A DNA stretch of 46,973 bases, taken from positions 1 to 46,973 of the forward strand of contig JBBAGE010000002.1 in the NCBI GenBank assembly GCA_041655055.1. Direction: 5' to 3'. Position numbers and translations under genes: made by a program. Shown in pieces: positions 16,133 through 24,932 of the stretch. The notes beneath the pieces are model-generated. The model saw only the letters and a program-made list of their open reading frames with translations, ran no database searches and was not told the origin of the DNA. The DNA is from JBBAGE01 sp041655055 (GTDB lineage: Bacteria; Pseudomonadota; Alphaproteobacteria; Rhodobacterales; Rhodobacteraceae). Every line of letters begins with the position of its first letter. Positions within the stretch are counted from its first letter, which is position 1.

Positions 16133-18480
16133 GCCCTTGTCCTTTCGATCGCGGCAAGGATTTGCTCGGGCGTGGCGGGGGCTTGCAGATCGGGGTAATT
16201 CGGCCCGCAACTGGCCACCGCATCGCCCAGCGCCAGCCATGCGGAAATGGCCAGCATCAAGGGCGGCTCGCCCACCGCCTTGGATCGGTAAATCGTGTCT
16301 TCGCGGTTCACCCCATCCCAAAGCGTCACGTTGAACACCGGCGGGCGGTCAGAGCTGGCGGGGATCTTGTAGGTGCTGGGCGCATGCGTGCGCAGCCGGC
16401 CCGCCTCGTCCCAGACCAGTTCTTCGGTGGTCAGCCAGCCCGCGCCCTGAACATATCCCCCCTCGATCTGGCCGATGTCGATCGCGGGGTTCAGTGACGC
16501 GCCCACATCATGCACGATATCGGTGCGCAGAATGCGGTTTTCGCCGGTCAGCGTATCGATCACCACCTCGGTGATCGCGGCGCCATAGGCAAAATAGAAA
16601 AACGGCCGCCCGCGCCCGGCCAGCCTGTCCCAGTTCACCTTGGGGGTTTTATAAAAGCCGGTCGATGACAGGCTGATGCGGTTTTCATAGGCCAGCCGAA
16701 CGGCAGCGACAAAGGGCATCGCATGGGTGCCGACTGTGACCATGTTGTCGTGAAAGCGGATATCGCGCGTGCCGTAATGGCCGGCCAGAAATTCGCCAAT
16801 CCGCGTGCGGATCGTATCGCAGGCGGCCTTGACCGCCATGCCATTCAGATCAGACCCCGATGAGGCCGCCGTGGCCGATGTATTGGGCACTTTGGCGGTA
16901 TCGGTGGCGGTGATCTTGATATGATCGAGGCTGATGCCAAAGGCGCTGGCGGCCACCTGGGCCACCTTTTGAAACAGGCCCTGGCCCATTTCGGTGCCGC
17001 CATGGTTAATCTGGACCGAACCATCCTGATAGACATGCACCAGCGCGCCGGCCTGGTTCAGATGCGTCAGCGTAAAGCTGATGCCGAATTTGACCGGGCT
17101 AAAGGCGATCCCGCGCCGCAGGATCGGGCTTTGGGCGTTGTATTCAGCCACCGCAGCACGGCGGGCGGCGTAATCCGCGCCCTCAAGCAATTGCGCGGTG
17201 ATGCCATGCAGGATGAAATCCTCAACCTCCATATGATAGGGGGTGATCTGCACGGGGGCGGGGATATCGGTAGCGACGGCCCCGCGCGATGTCAGATCGC
17301 CTTGGCTTGCCGCGCCCGCCACCAGCGTGGCTTCGGCCATTTCCGCATAGTAATTGCGCCTGCGGATTTCCGCGCCATCCAGCCCCAGATGGTGGGCGAT
17401 GTGGTCCATCACCCGTTCGATCCCGATCATCCCCTGTGGCCCGCCAAAGCCGCGAAATGCGGTGGCGCTTTGCGTATGGGTGCGCAGGCGGTGGCTTCCA
17501 ATCCGGGCCGCGGGCAGGTGATAGGCATTATCGGCATGAAGCATGGCGCGATCCGCCACCGGGATCGACAGATCCTGCGCCCAGCCGCAGCGGGCATATT
17601 GGCGGAAATCAACGCCCAGAACCCTGCCGTGATCGTCGAAACCCACATCGTAATCGATGCGAAAATCATGGCGCTTGCCGGTGATCATCATGTCATCATC
17701 GCGGTCATAGCGCATCTTGCAGGGCCGCCCGGTGGCGCGCGCGGCCAGCGCGCAGGCAACGGCCAGCGCATTGCCCTGGCTTTCCTTGCCACCGAAACCG
17801 CCGCCCATCCGCCGGGTTTCCACCCGGACCGAATGCATCGGCAGGCCCAGCGCCTCGGCCACCTTGTGCTGAATCTCGGTCGGGTGCTGGGTCGAGGAAT
17901 GGACCAGCATATCCCCCCCCTCCATCGGGATGGCGAGTGCCACCTGCCCTTCGAGATAGAAATGTTCCTGCCCGCCGACGTTCAGCCGCCCGCTCAGCCG
18001 GTGCGGCGCGCGGGCAATGGCGGCAGGGGCATCGCCCTTGGCATAAATGCGGGGCGCGTCCTCGAACCGGCTATCGGCGGCGATGGCATCCTCGATCGTC
18101 AGGATCGGGGGCAGGGGCTCGGCCTCGATCCGGCCAAGGCGCGCGGCGCGGCGCGCGGCCATCTGGCTGGTGGCGATCACCAGAAATACCGGCTGGCCGT
18201 GATACATGATGTGATCTTGCGCCAGCAGCGGTTCATCGTGCACGGATGGCGAGCAATCCGGATTATGCTCCAGATCCGCCGCACCAAAGGCCGCGATCAC
18301 CCCCGGCGCGGCGCGCACCGCCGCCAGATCGACCGAGCGCAGCCGGCCATGGGCGATGTCCGCCAGCCCAAAGGCCAGATGCAGGGTGTTTTGCGGCGAT
18401 GGGATATCATCGATATAGCGCGCGGCGCCCGTCACATGCAGGCGCGCGGCATCATGGGGCAGGGGGCGACCGATGCTCAT
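16129..18480 (-). CDS. xdhB: Xanthine dehydrogenase, molybdopterin-binding large subunit
   Basis: A 783-residue molybdenum hydroxylase subunit that oxidises hypoxanthine and xanthine to urate. It has the usual XdhB layout: an N-terminal domain starting at ARLHVTGAARYIDDIP, then GGQEHFYLEGQ, GGGFGGKESQ, the cofactor loop FRGFGGPQGM, the substrate-contacting RGI and GGTEMGQGLFQKV segments, and near residue 735 VGEPPLML with the catalytic Glu. The ATG at 18480 overlaps the xdhA stop by 4 bp; extra upstream open frame belongs to xdhA. Length and motifs are complete, so the enzyme looks functional. Confidence 0.96.
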   Translation of the reverse strand: MSIGRPLPHDAARLHVTGAARYIDDIPSPQNTLHLAFGLADIAHGRLRSVDLAAVRAAPGVIAAFGAADLEHNPDCSPSVHDEPLLAQDHIMYHGQPVFLVIATSQMAARRAARLGRIEAEPLPPILTIEDAIAADSRFEDAPRIYAKGDAPAAIARAPHRLSGRLNVGGQEHFYLEGQVALAIPMEGGDMLVHSSTQHPTEIQHKVAEALGLPMHSVRVETRRMGGGFGGKESQGNALAVACALAARATGRPCKMRYDRDDDMMITGKRHDFRIDYDVGFDDHGRVLGVDFRQYARCGWAQDLSIPVADRAMLHADNAYHLPAARIGSHRLRTHTQSATAFRGFGGPQGMIGIERVMDHIAHHLGLDGAEIRRRNYYAEMAEATLVAGAASQGDLTSRGAVATDIPAPVQITPYHMEVEDFILHGITAQLLEGADYAARRAAVAEYNAQSPILRRGIAFSPVKFGISFTLTHLNQAGALVHVYQDGSVQINHGGTEMGQGLFQKVAQVAASAFGISLDHIKITATDTAKVPNTSATAASSGSDLNGMAVKAACDTIRTRIGEFLAGHYGTRDIRFHDNMVTVGTHAMPFVAAVRLAYENRISLSSTGFYKTPKVNWDRLAGRGRPFFYFAYGAAITEVVIDTLTGENRILRTDIVHDVGASLNPAIDIGQIEGGYVQGAGWLTTEELVWDEAGRLRTHAPSTYKIPASSDRPPVFNVTLWDGVNREDTIYRSKAVGEPPLMLAISAWLALGDAVASCGPNYPDLQAPATPEQILAAIERTRA

Positions 18481-19859
18481 GGGCGCACCGCGCGGATATC
18501 GGTGGGTGCGCCCGCCAGCGTGGCAAAGCTGCGGCGCAGCATGTTTTGCGCGGCCTGCATCCGGTATCGGGCCGAGGCGCGCATATCGCTTAGCGGTGTG
18601 AAATCGGCAGCCCATGCGGCGCTGATACCCGCGAGCGTAGTCTCATCCGCCGCACGGCCGGTGATATGCGCCTCGACACGGGGGGCGCGTTTCGGCGTGC
18701 CGGCCATGCCGCCAAAGGCGATGCGGGCGGATGTGATCACGCCATCGGCCACCACCAGATGGAAACAGCCACAGACAGCGGAAATATCCTGATCAAACCG
18801 TTTGCTAAGCTTGTGACAATGCAAAACGCCGGGTGCGCGCGGGAAACTGACCGCTTCGACAAATTCCCCCGGCGCGCGGTCCTGTTTGCCATATTCGATA
18901 AAGAAATCTTCAAGCGCGATGGTGCGGCGGTGATCGTCGCGGCGCAGATGCAGCCTGGCCCCCAGCGCAATCAGCGCCGGTGGCAAATCGCCAATGGGCG
19001 AGCCATTGGCGATATTGCCCCCCACCGTCGCCGCATTGCGGATCTGGGGCGAGGCAAAGCGCGCAATCAGCCCCCCAAGGCTGGGATAATGGGCGGCAAT
19101 CGCCGGGTGCAGCGCCGCCACAGTGGTGCTCGCGCCAATGCGGATGGTATCGGCACCGATATCAACGCCTGCCAGATCATCAATGCCGCCGATAAAGGCC
19201 AGCGGGCCCAGATCACGCAACTGCTTGGTCACCCACAGCCCGACATCGGTCCCGCCCGCGATCAGCCGCGTGTCAGGCGCATCGGTCAGCAGCGCGGCCA
19301 AAGCATCGGCGCTATCGGGGCGCAACGTGGCCCCGCGTTGCCGGGCGTGATAGATCGCGGGGGCGGCCAGGGCTTCGGCCCGCAGCCAGTCGGGCGGGGT
19401 GCTGGTGCTGGCGGCCTCGGCGGCGCGGATGATCGGCGCATAGCCGGTGCAGCGGCACAAATTGCCCGCAAGCGCCGCATCATGCGCCCGCTCGCCATTC
19501 AGATGGCTGGTGGCCAGCGTGGTGATAAAGCCGGGCGTGCAAAAACCGCATTGCGCGCCGTGATGGGCGATCATTTCGTGCTGGATCGGGTGCAATGTGC
19601 CATCGGGGGCGGCAATCCCTTCGACGGTGCGGATGGTCTTGCCATGTAATTGCGGCAAAAACAGCAAACAGGCGTTCAGCGCGTAACTGCCGTGATCATC
19701 GCTGACCATCACCGAACAGGCGCCGCAATCGCCCTCGTTACAGCCTTCCTTGGTGCCGGTAAGGCCCTTGGTTTCGCGCAGCCAGTCCAGAAGGCTGCGG
19801 GTGGCCGGTTCGCCGGTAATGCGTTGCGGCGTTCCGTTGAGAAGGAATGTGATCTCCAT
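18477..19859 (-). CDS. xdhA: Xanthine dehydrogenase, iron-sulfur and FAD small subunit
   Basis: A 460-residue subunit that passes electrons from the molybdenum site to NAD. The N-terminal plant-type [2Fe-2S] domain has Cys 40, 45, 48 and 64; the second [2Fe-2S] domain has CGFC (104, 107) and CRC (135, 137). The FAD domain starts near residue 190 with LIAGGTDVGLW and includes IRNAATVGGNIANGSPIGD. It is the first gene of a seven-gene minus-strand operon in which xdhA, xdhB, xdhC and the ATPase all overlap by 4 bp. Its promoter should lie in the 551-bp gap before dnaE; I cannot pick one out with confidence. Confidence 0.96.
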   Translation of the reverse strand: MEITFLLNGTPQRITGEPATRSLLDWLRETKGLTGTKEGCNEGDCGACSVMVSDDHGSYALNACLLFLPQLHGKTIRTVEGIAAPDGTLHPIQHEMIAHHGAQCGFCTPGFITTLATSHLNGERAHDAALAGNLCRCTGYAPIIRAAEAASTSTPPDWLRAEALAAPAIYHARQRGATLRPDSADALAALLTDAPDTRLIAGGTDVGLWVTKQLRDLGPLAFIGGIDDLAGVDIGADTIRIGASTTVAALHPAIAAHYPSLGGLIARFASPQIRNAATVGGNIANGSPIGDLPPALIALGARLHLRRDDHRRTIALEDFFIEYGKQDRAPGEFVEAVSFPRAPGVLHCHKLSKRFDQDISAVCGCFHLVVADGVITSARIAFGGMAGTPKRAPRVEAHITGRAADETTLAGISAAWAADFTPLSDMRASARYRMQAAQNMLRRSFATLAGAPTDIRAVRP

Positions 19860-20073
19860 GGCTATGGCCCGCCGCTTTCTCCGGTATGGCCCCCGGCACC
19901 CCCGCCCGATGCGGCGTAAAGCGGTGGGCGCGGCCTGAATTCAAGGAAAGCCCGCAAAGAGGCGCTTGGCAAGGGCGATGTGGGAAAGACGGGTAATATT
20001 CTGGTTTTGGGCGATGTTTTGGCGGATGGCGTGAGGTGGCCCGAATTGAGGGCGCTTTGGGAGGAGAAGGCGC

Positions 20074-20143
20074 GAGGGGGCTGTCTGCCCCCTCTTGGCC
20101 TGCGGCCAATTCACCCCCGAGGATATTTTAATCAACTGGAAAC
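20074..20143 (+). repeat. Palindromic intergenic element, copy 1
   Basis: GAGGGGGC (20074-20081) pairs with GCCCCCTC (20087-20094). TTGGCC (20095-20100) pairs with GGCCAA (20104-20109) in an immediately adjacent hairpin. The tail is CACCCCCGAGGATATTT followed by ATCAACTGGAAAC, ending at 20143. Double hairpins with a CCCC(C)GAGGATATTT-type tail are, from memory, a frequent intergenic repeat in Rhodobacterales genomes; this cannot be confirmed from one window. Confidence 0.6.
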
Positions 20144-20208
20144 CAATTCCGGGTATTCGTGATTCTGCGGAACAGGCGGGGACGCCGATGGCCGCTCGAC
20201 TGGAAGCC

Positions 20209-20238
20209 GCCCCGCTCCTCGTTTCCCCGGAGCGGGGC
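20209..20238. repeat. Strong hairpin between the inverted repeat ends
   Basis: GCCCCGCTCC (20209-20218) and GGAGCGGGGC (20229-20238) form a perfect 10-bp stem with a 10-base pyrimidine-rich loop. No T run follows on either strand, so it does not look like a simple terminator. Confidence 0.6.
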
Positions 20239-20262
20239 GCACCTTTAGGGCACTCCCCCTGT

Positions 20263-20300
20263 GTTTCCAGTTGATCTTAAATATCCCCGCCGGAGGCTCC
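20263..20300 (-). repeat. Palindromic intergenic element, inverted copy 2 (tail)
   Basis: On the minus strand 20285-20263 reads GATATTTAAGATCAACTGGAAAC, written here in parts: GATATTT, then AAG, then ATCAACTGGAAAC. Copy 1 has GATATTT, TA and the same 13-mer. The two ends face each other across about 120 bp. Confidence 0.6.
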
Positions 20301-20410
20301 CCAACTTTCGGCCCGCGCGCCGCTGGCCGGGGCAGGGCGGATCGGTGGCGCGCCGCCGAGGGGGCGGGAATCGGGTTTCATCGGCGGGGCGGCTGGGATA
20401 ACTTGGGCCC

Positions 20411-23400
20411 ATGCGTGAGGATCCCCGTTTCATTCACCTTCGGGTGCATACTGAATATTCGCTGCTTGAGGGCGCGGTGCCGGTGAAGGCGGTGGCCGAT
20501 CTGAGCAAGGCGGCGGGGATGCCGGCGGTGGCCGTCACCGATACCAACAACATGTTCGCGGCGCTGGAATTCTCGGTCACGGCGGCGGGGGCGGGGGTGC
20601 AGCCGATCATCGGTTGTCAGGTGGATCTGGCCTATGATCCCCCCGCGCCGGGCGAGAAGCCGCGCGATCCGGCGCCGGTGGTGCTGCTGGCGCAGAACGA
20701 AGCGGGCTATGCCAATCTGCTGAAGCTCAACAGTTGTCTTTATCTGGACAAGGCCGGGCAGTTGCCACAGGTCACGATTGCGGAGCTTGCCGCCCATGGC
20801 GCGGGGCTGATCTGCCTGAGCGGCGGGCCGGACGGGCCGATGGGGCGGCTGTTGCGCGCCGGGCAGCGGGCACGGGCCGAGGCTTTGGCGGAGCGGCTGG
20901 CGGGCATCTATCCGGATCGGTTTTATATCGAGTTGCAGCGCCATCCGGGTGAGGGCGGGCGGCTGCCCGAGGCCGAGGCGCAAAGCGAGCAGGGGCATGT
21001 GGAAATTGCCTATGCGATGGACCTGCCGCTGGTGGCCACCAATGACGTTTATTTCCCCAAAGCCGATATGTATGAGGCCCATGATGCGCTGATCTGTATC
21101 AAGGATGGGGCCTATGTCGATCAGCAGGGGCCGCGCCGCCGTCTGACCCCGCAGCATTACTTCAAGAGCCAGGCGGAAATGGCCGCGCTTTTCGCCGATC
21201 TGCCCGAGGCGCTGGCGAACACGGTGGAAATCGCCCGCCGCTGTGCGTTCAAAGCATCGAAGCGCGATCCGATCTTGCCGCGGTTCGCGGATGATGAGGT
21301 GGAAGAGTTGCGCCGTCAGGCCCACGAAGGGTTGGCGGCGCGGCTGGCCGTCATCCCCCATGCCGCCCCGGTGGCCGATTACGAGGCGCGATTGGATTTC
21401 GAACTGGGCGTGATCGAGGGGATGGGATTCCCCGGCTATTTCCTGATCGTGGCCGATTTCATCAAATGGGCCAAGGAACGCGGCATTCCCGTGGGGCCGG
21501 GGCGCGGTTCGGGGGCGGGTTCGCTGGTGGCCTATGTGCTGACCATCACTGACCTTGACCCCCTGCGCTACAGCCTGCTGTTTGAGCGGTTTCTAAACCC
21601 CGAGCGGGTGAGCATGCCCGACTTTGATATCGATTTCTGCATGGATCGCCGCGAGGAGGTGATCCAGTATGTGCAGGAGAAATACGGCCGCGACCGGGTG
21701 GGCCAGATCATCACCTTCGGCGCGCTGCTTTCCAAGGCGGCGGTGCGCGATATCGGCCGGGTCTTGCAGATGCCTTACGGGCAGGTGGACCGGCTTTCGA
21801 AGATGATCCCGGTGGAGGGCGTAAAGCCCGTCAGCATCGAGAAGGCGCTGGCCGATGAGCCCCGCCTGCGCGAGGCGGCGCAGGCCGAAGAGGTGGTGGA
21901 CCGGCTGCTGAGCTATGCCCGGCAGGTGGAGGGGCTGTTGCGCAATGCCTCGACCCATGCCGCCGGCGTGGTAATCGGCGACAGGCCGCTTGATGCGCTG
22001 GTGCCGCTCTATCAGGATCCGCGCTCGGACATGCCGGCCACGCAGTTCAACATGAAGTGGGTGGAAGCCGCCGGGCTGGTGAAGTTCGATTTCCTCGGGC
22101 TGAAGACGCTGACGGTGATCCAGAACGCGGTGAGCCTGATCCTTGGCGGGGGCCGGGCGCTGCATCAGGCGCCGGACGGGCGGCTGCTTTACACCCCGCC
22201 GCCGGGGGCCGAGAACGATATCGGCGCGATCCCGCTGGATGATGAGGCCACATATCAGCTTTACGCCAGCGCCCGGACGGTGGCGGTGTTTCAGGTGGAA
22301 AGCTCTGGCATGATGGATGCGCTGCGCCGGATGCGGCCGACGTGCATTGAGGATATCGTGGCGCTGGTGGCGCTGTATCGCCCCGGCCCGATGGAGAACA
22401 TCCCCACCTATTGTCAGGTGAAGAACGGCGCCAAGGCACGCGAGAGCATCCATCCGCTGATCGATCATATCCTTGAGGAAACGCAGGGCATCATCGTTTA
22501 CCAAGAACAGGTGATGCAGATCGCGCAAGAGATGGCGGGCTATTCGCTTGGCGGCGCGGATCTGTTGCGCCGGGCGATGGGCAAGAAGATCGCGGCCGAG
22601 ATGGCGAAGGAGCGCCCGAAGTTCGAGGCCGGCGCCATGGCCAACGGGGTGGACAAGAAGAAAGCCTCCGAGGTGTTCGACCTGCTGGAGAAATTCGCCA
22701 ACTACGGTTTCAACAAATCCCACGCCGCTGCCTATGCGGTGGTGAGCTATCAGACCGCATGGCTGAAGGCCAATCACCCGGTGGAGTTCATGGCAGGCGT
22801 CATGAACTGCGATATCCATCTGACCGACAAGCTCGCGGTCTATGCCGAAGAGCTGCGCCGGGGGCTTCAGATCGCCATCGTGCCGCCCTGCGTGAACCGC
22901 TCGGAACCGACGTTCACGGTGGCGGGCGGGGCGGTGGTCTATGCTTTGGGCGCGCTGAAGAACGTGGGTGTAGAGGCGATGCGGCTGATCACCGAGGCCC
23001 GCGGCGAGCGGCCTTTCGCGACGCTATTCGATCTGGCCCGGCGGGTGGATCTGAAACGGGTGGGCAAGCGGCCGATGGAGATGCTGGCGCGCGCGGGGGC
23101 GTTTGATGAGCTGGACCGCAACCGGCGGCGGGTGTTTGAAAGCCTCGATGCGCTGGTGGGCTATTCCGCCGCGATCCATGAGCAGCGGGCGTCCTCTCAG
23201 GTCTCGCTCTTTGGTGAGGCGGGGGATGATCTGCCCGAGCCGCGCCTGTCCGCCGCCGCCGACTGGCTGCCCAATGAGCGGCTGGCGGAAGAGCACAAGG
23301 CCATCGGCTTTTACCTCTCGGGTCATCCGCTGGATGATTACATGGGCGCGCTGAAGCGCAAAAAGGTGATGAGCCTGCAAGACATCACCGCCAAGGTCGA

Positions 23401-23914
23401 ATTCGGCCCGCTGGTGGCCAAGATCGCGGGCGCCGTGGCCGGGCGGCAGGAACGCAAATCCGCGCGCGGCAATCGCTTTGCTTTTGTTCAGCTTTCCGAT
23501 CCAACCGGGCTTTATGAGGTGACGGTGTTTTCGGAAACGCTGGAACGCACGCGCGAACATCTGGAACCGGGGGCCAATGTGGTGCTGACGGTCGAGGCGA
23601 CCTTTGAAAGCGAACAGTTGAAACTGCTGGCGCGCGCGGTCGAACCCGTGGATGCGGTGGTGGCCGATGCCGGCAGCATGGGGTTGCGCATTCATCTGGA
23701 CGCCGCCGCTGCCGTGGCCGATGTGGCGGCGCTGCTGGCAAATGCCCGCGCCGAGGCCCGATCACGCGCGCGCGGCCCGGTGCATCTGTGCCTGTCGGAT
23801 GTCGATCTGCCCGGCGAAATCGAAATCGAGCTGGGCGAGGAGTTCATCATCAATCCCCAGATCAAGGGCGCGATCAAGACGCTTGCGGGCGTCATGAGCA
23901 TCGAGGATTTCTAG
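20411..23914 (+). CDS. dnaE: DNA polymerase III alpha subunit
   Basis: The replicative polymerase catalytic subunit, 1167 residues, close to the E. coli length. The N-terminal PHP domain begins FIHLRVHTEYSLLEGA. The polymerase active site has the acidic pair in MPDFDIDF (Asp404 and Asp406, matching E. coli 401 and 403) and Asp560 in KFDFLGLKTL. GPGRGSGAGSLVAY and YGFNKSHAAAYA are further signatures; an OB-fold lies near residue 1000. The start at 20411 gives the standard N terminus. Glutamate codons are mostly GAG up to about 23390 and mostly GAA in the next ~400 bp, unlike a uniform gene. Confidence 0.98.
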   Translation: MREDPRFIHLRVHTEYSLLEGAVPVKAVADLSKAAGMPAVAVTDTNNMFAALEFSVTAAGAGVQPIIGCQVDLAYDPPAPGEKPRDPAPVVLLAQNEAGYANLLKLNSCLYLDKAGQLPQVTIAELAAHGAGLICLSGGPDGPMGRLLRAGQRARAEALAERLAGIYPDRFYIELQRHPGEGGRLPEAEAQSEQGHVEIAYAMDLPLVATNDVYFPKADMYEAHDALICIKDGAYVDQQGPRRRLTPQHYFKSQAEMAALFADLPEALANTVEIARRCAFKASKRDPILPRFADDEVEELRRQAHEGLAARLAVIPHAAPVADYEARLDFELGVIEGMGFPGYFLIVADFIKWAKERGIPVGPGRGSGAGSLVAYVLTITDLDPLRYSLLFERFLNPERVSMPDFDIDFCMDRREEVIQYVQEKYGRDRVGQIITFGALLSKAAVRDIGRVLQMPYGQVDRLSKMIPVEGVKPVSIEKALADEPRLREAAQAEEVVDRLLSYARQVEGLLRNASTHAAGVVIGDRPLDALVPLYQDPRSDMPATQFNMKWVEAAGLVKFDFLGLKTLTVIQNAVSLILGGGRALHQAPDGRLLYTPPPGAENDIGAIPLDDEATYQLYASARTVAVFQVESSGMMDALRRMRPTCIEDIVALVALYRPGPMENIPTYCQVKNGAKARESIHPLIDHILEETQGIIVYQEQVMQIAQEMAGYSLGGADLLRRAMGKKIAAEMAKERPKFEAGAMANGVDKKKASEVFDLLEKFANYGFNKSHAAAYAVVSYQTAWLKANHPVEFMAGVMNCDIHLTDKLAVYAEELRRGLQIAIVPPCVNRSEPTFTVAGGAVVYALGALKNVGVEAMRLITEARGERPFATLFDLARRVDLKRVGKRPMEMLARAGAFDELDRNRRRVFESLDALVGYSAAIHEQRASSQVSLFGEAGDDLPEPRLSAAADWLPNERLAEEHKAIGFYLSGHPLDDYMGALKRKKVMSLQDITAKVEFGPLVAKIAGAVAGRQERKSARGNRFAFVQLSDPTGLYEVTVFSETLERTREHLEPGANVVLTVEATFESEQLKLLARAVEPVDAVVADAGSMGLRIHLDAAAAVADVAALLANARAEARSRARGPVHLCLSDVDLPGEIEIELGEEFIINPQIKGAIKTLAGVMSIEDF

Positions 23915-23917
23915 GCG

Positions 23918-24472
23918 ATGCGCAGGTTGGCCATCTTGCTGATGCTGGGGCTTGTTGCCTGTGGCCCGCCGCAGCCGGGGGGCGAAATCGATCTGGCCCC
24001 GGGCGAGATGCCCGCCTTTGGCGAAGTGGCGCGGGTCTGCGGGCTGTCGGACGCCGATCTGGGCCATGAAGTTGATCGTTTCCCGCGCGAAGGCCGGCCC
24101 GTCTGGCGGATGTATGACGTGGCCCCCGATGCCACGGCGCCGCGCGCCAAATATATCACCGGCTTTGCCGATGGCTGCGCGCGGCAGGTGAGCGCATCGG
24201 TGGCGCTGTTCGGATCGCCGCTGGTTCATGAAAGCCACCGCTATAGCGACGCCATGGCCGATATTCCCTATTCCCATGCCGCCACGGCTTATGAGGCGAT
24301 AAAGTCCGGTATTTGTGGTGTTGGCCGCAGCACCCCTTGCCCGCCCGCACGCATGGGGGCTGTGGAACGCGCCGTGGCCTTTGTGTCGGTTTATCACCGC
24401 TTTGGCGATACGGATCGCTGGCTGGAATTGCTGTTGCATGACGGGCGGATCGTTACGCGGGAATTGCATTAG
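23918..24472 (+). CDS. Putative lipoprotein of unknown function
   Basis: A 184-residue protein with a lipoprotein signal: MRRLAILLMLGLVAC, lipobox LVAC with the acylated Cys at 15. The residue after it is Gly, so outer-membrane sorting is likely. The mature part contains several Cys (CGLS, DGCARQ, GICGVG, CPPAR), which could form disulfides in the periplasm. I recognise no domain. It begins three bases after the dnaE stop, so it is probably co-transcribed with dnaE, but nothing suggests a replication role. Confidence 0.8.
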   Translation: MRRLAILLMLGLVACGPPQPGGEIDLAPGEMPAFGEVARVCGLSDADLGHEVDRFPREGRPVWRMYDVAPDATAPRAKYITGFADGCARQVSASVALFGSPLVHESHRYSDAMADIPYSHAATAYEAIKSGICGVGRSTPCPPARMGAVERAVAFVSVYHRFGDTDRWLELLLHDGRIVTRELH

Positions 24473-24556
24473 GGCTGGCGTTTTCGTTGGCGAAAGTCCG
24501 ATAGATAACCAGCCGCACAGGGCCCTCATGCCCGCAATATGCCACAGGAAAATGCC

Positions 24557-24778
24557 ATGACCACAGCCCCCGATGATGCCCGCCTGATCGCGCTTGAGGA
24601 ACAAGTCGCGCATTTGACCCATATGCTGGATGATCTGTCGGATATCGTGGCGCAACAGGGCCGCGATCTGGCCCTTGCCACCCGCCGCATCGCGATGTTG
24701 ATGGAGCGCGAGGCCGAGCGGGAAGCCAATGCCGGCAGCACAGAAATCATCGCCGATCAGCCGCCGCCCCATTGGTAA
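24557..24778 (+). CDS. slyX: SlyX family protein
   Basis: A 73-residue SlyX-like protein. It is a single coiled coil (LIALEEQVAHLTHMLDDLSDIVAQQGRDLALATRRIAML, shown as one heptad-rich helix at residues ~8-50) with the family's proline-rich end PPPHW. Its role is not known. I choose the ATG at 24557 because CAGGAAAA lies just upstream; the ATG at 24539 overlaps that ribosome site. It sits alone between the dnaE-lipoprotein pair and hisS. Confidence 0.82.
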   Translation: MTTAPDDARLIALEEQVAHLTHMLDDLSDIVAQQGRDLALATRRIAMLMEREAEREANAGSTEIIADQPPPHW

Positions 24779-24932
24779 GCGCAGCTACGCCGCCGTTGAG
24801 AGAAACACCTGTTTCGCCAGGCGCCACCCTTACCCGCCGCATCGGCTAGCCGAATTTCCCGCGCCCGCCCCGCTTGCCCAGCGCTACGCCATCCGCTAGA
24901 CCGCGGGCAAGAGGATCGCAAGGAGCCTGCCC

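Larger units (their letters stand above)
19860..20410. other. 551-bp gap between divergent xdhA and dnaE
   Basis: No gene is visible. It must carry the promoters of both the purine operon and dnaE. From 20074 to 20300 it holds an unusual arrangement: two adjacent hairpins, a conserved-looking tail, a further strong hairpin and an inverted copy of the tail, listed separately. The part next to xdhA (19860-20070) shows nothing I can name. The part next to dnaE (20300-20410) is very G-rich. Confidence 0.7.

Noticed and set aside
24842..24853. TCGGCTAGCCGA palindrome between slyX and hisS as terminator or T-box
   Set aside because: Stem of six pairs with no loop and no T run, and no T-box features; probably chance.
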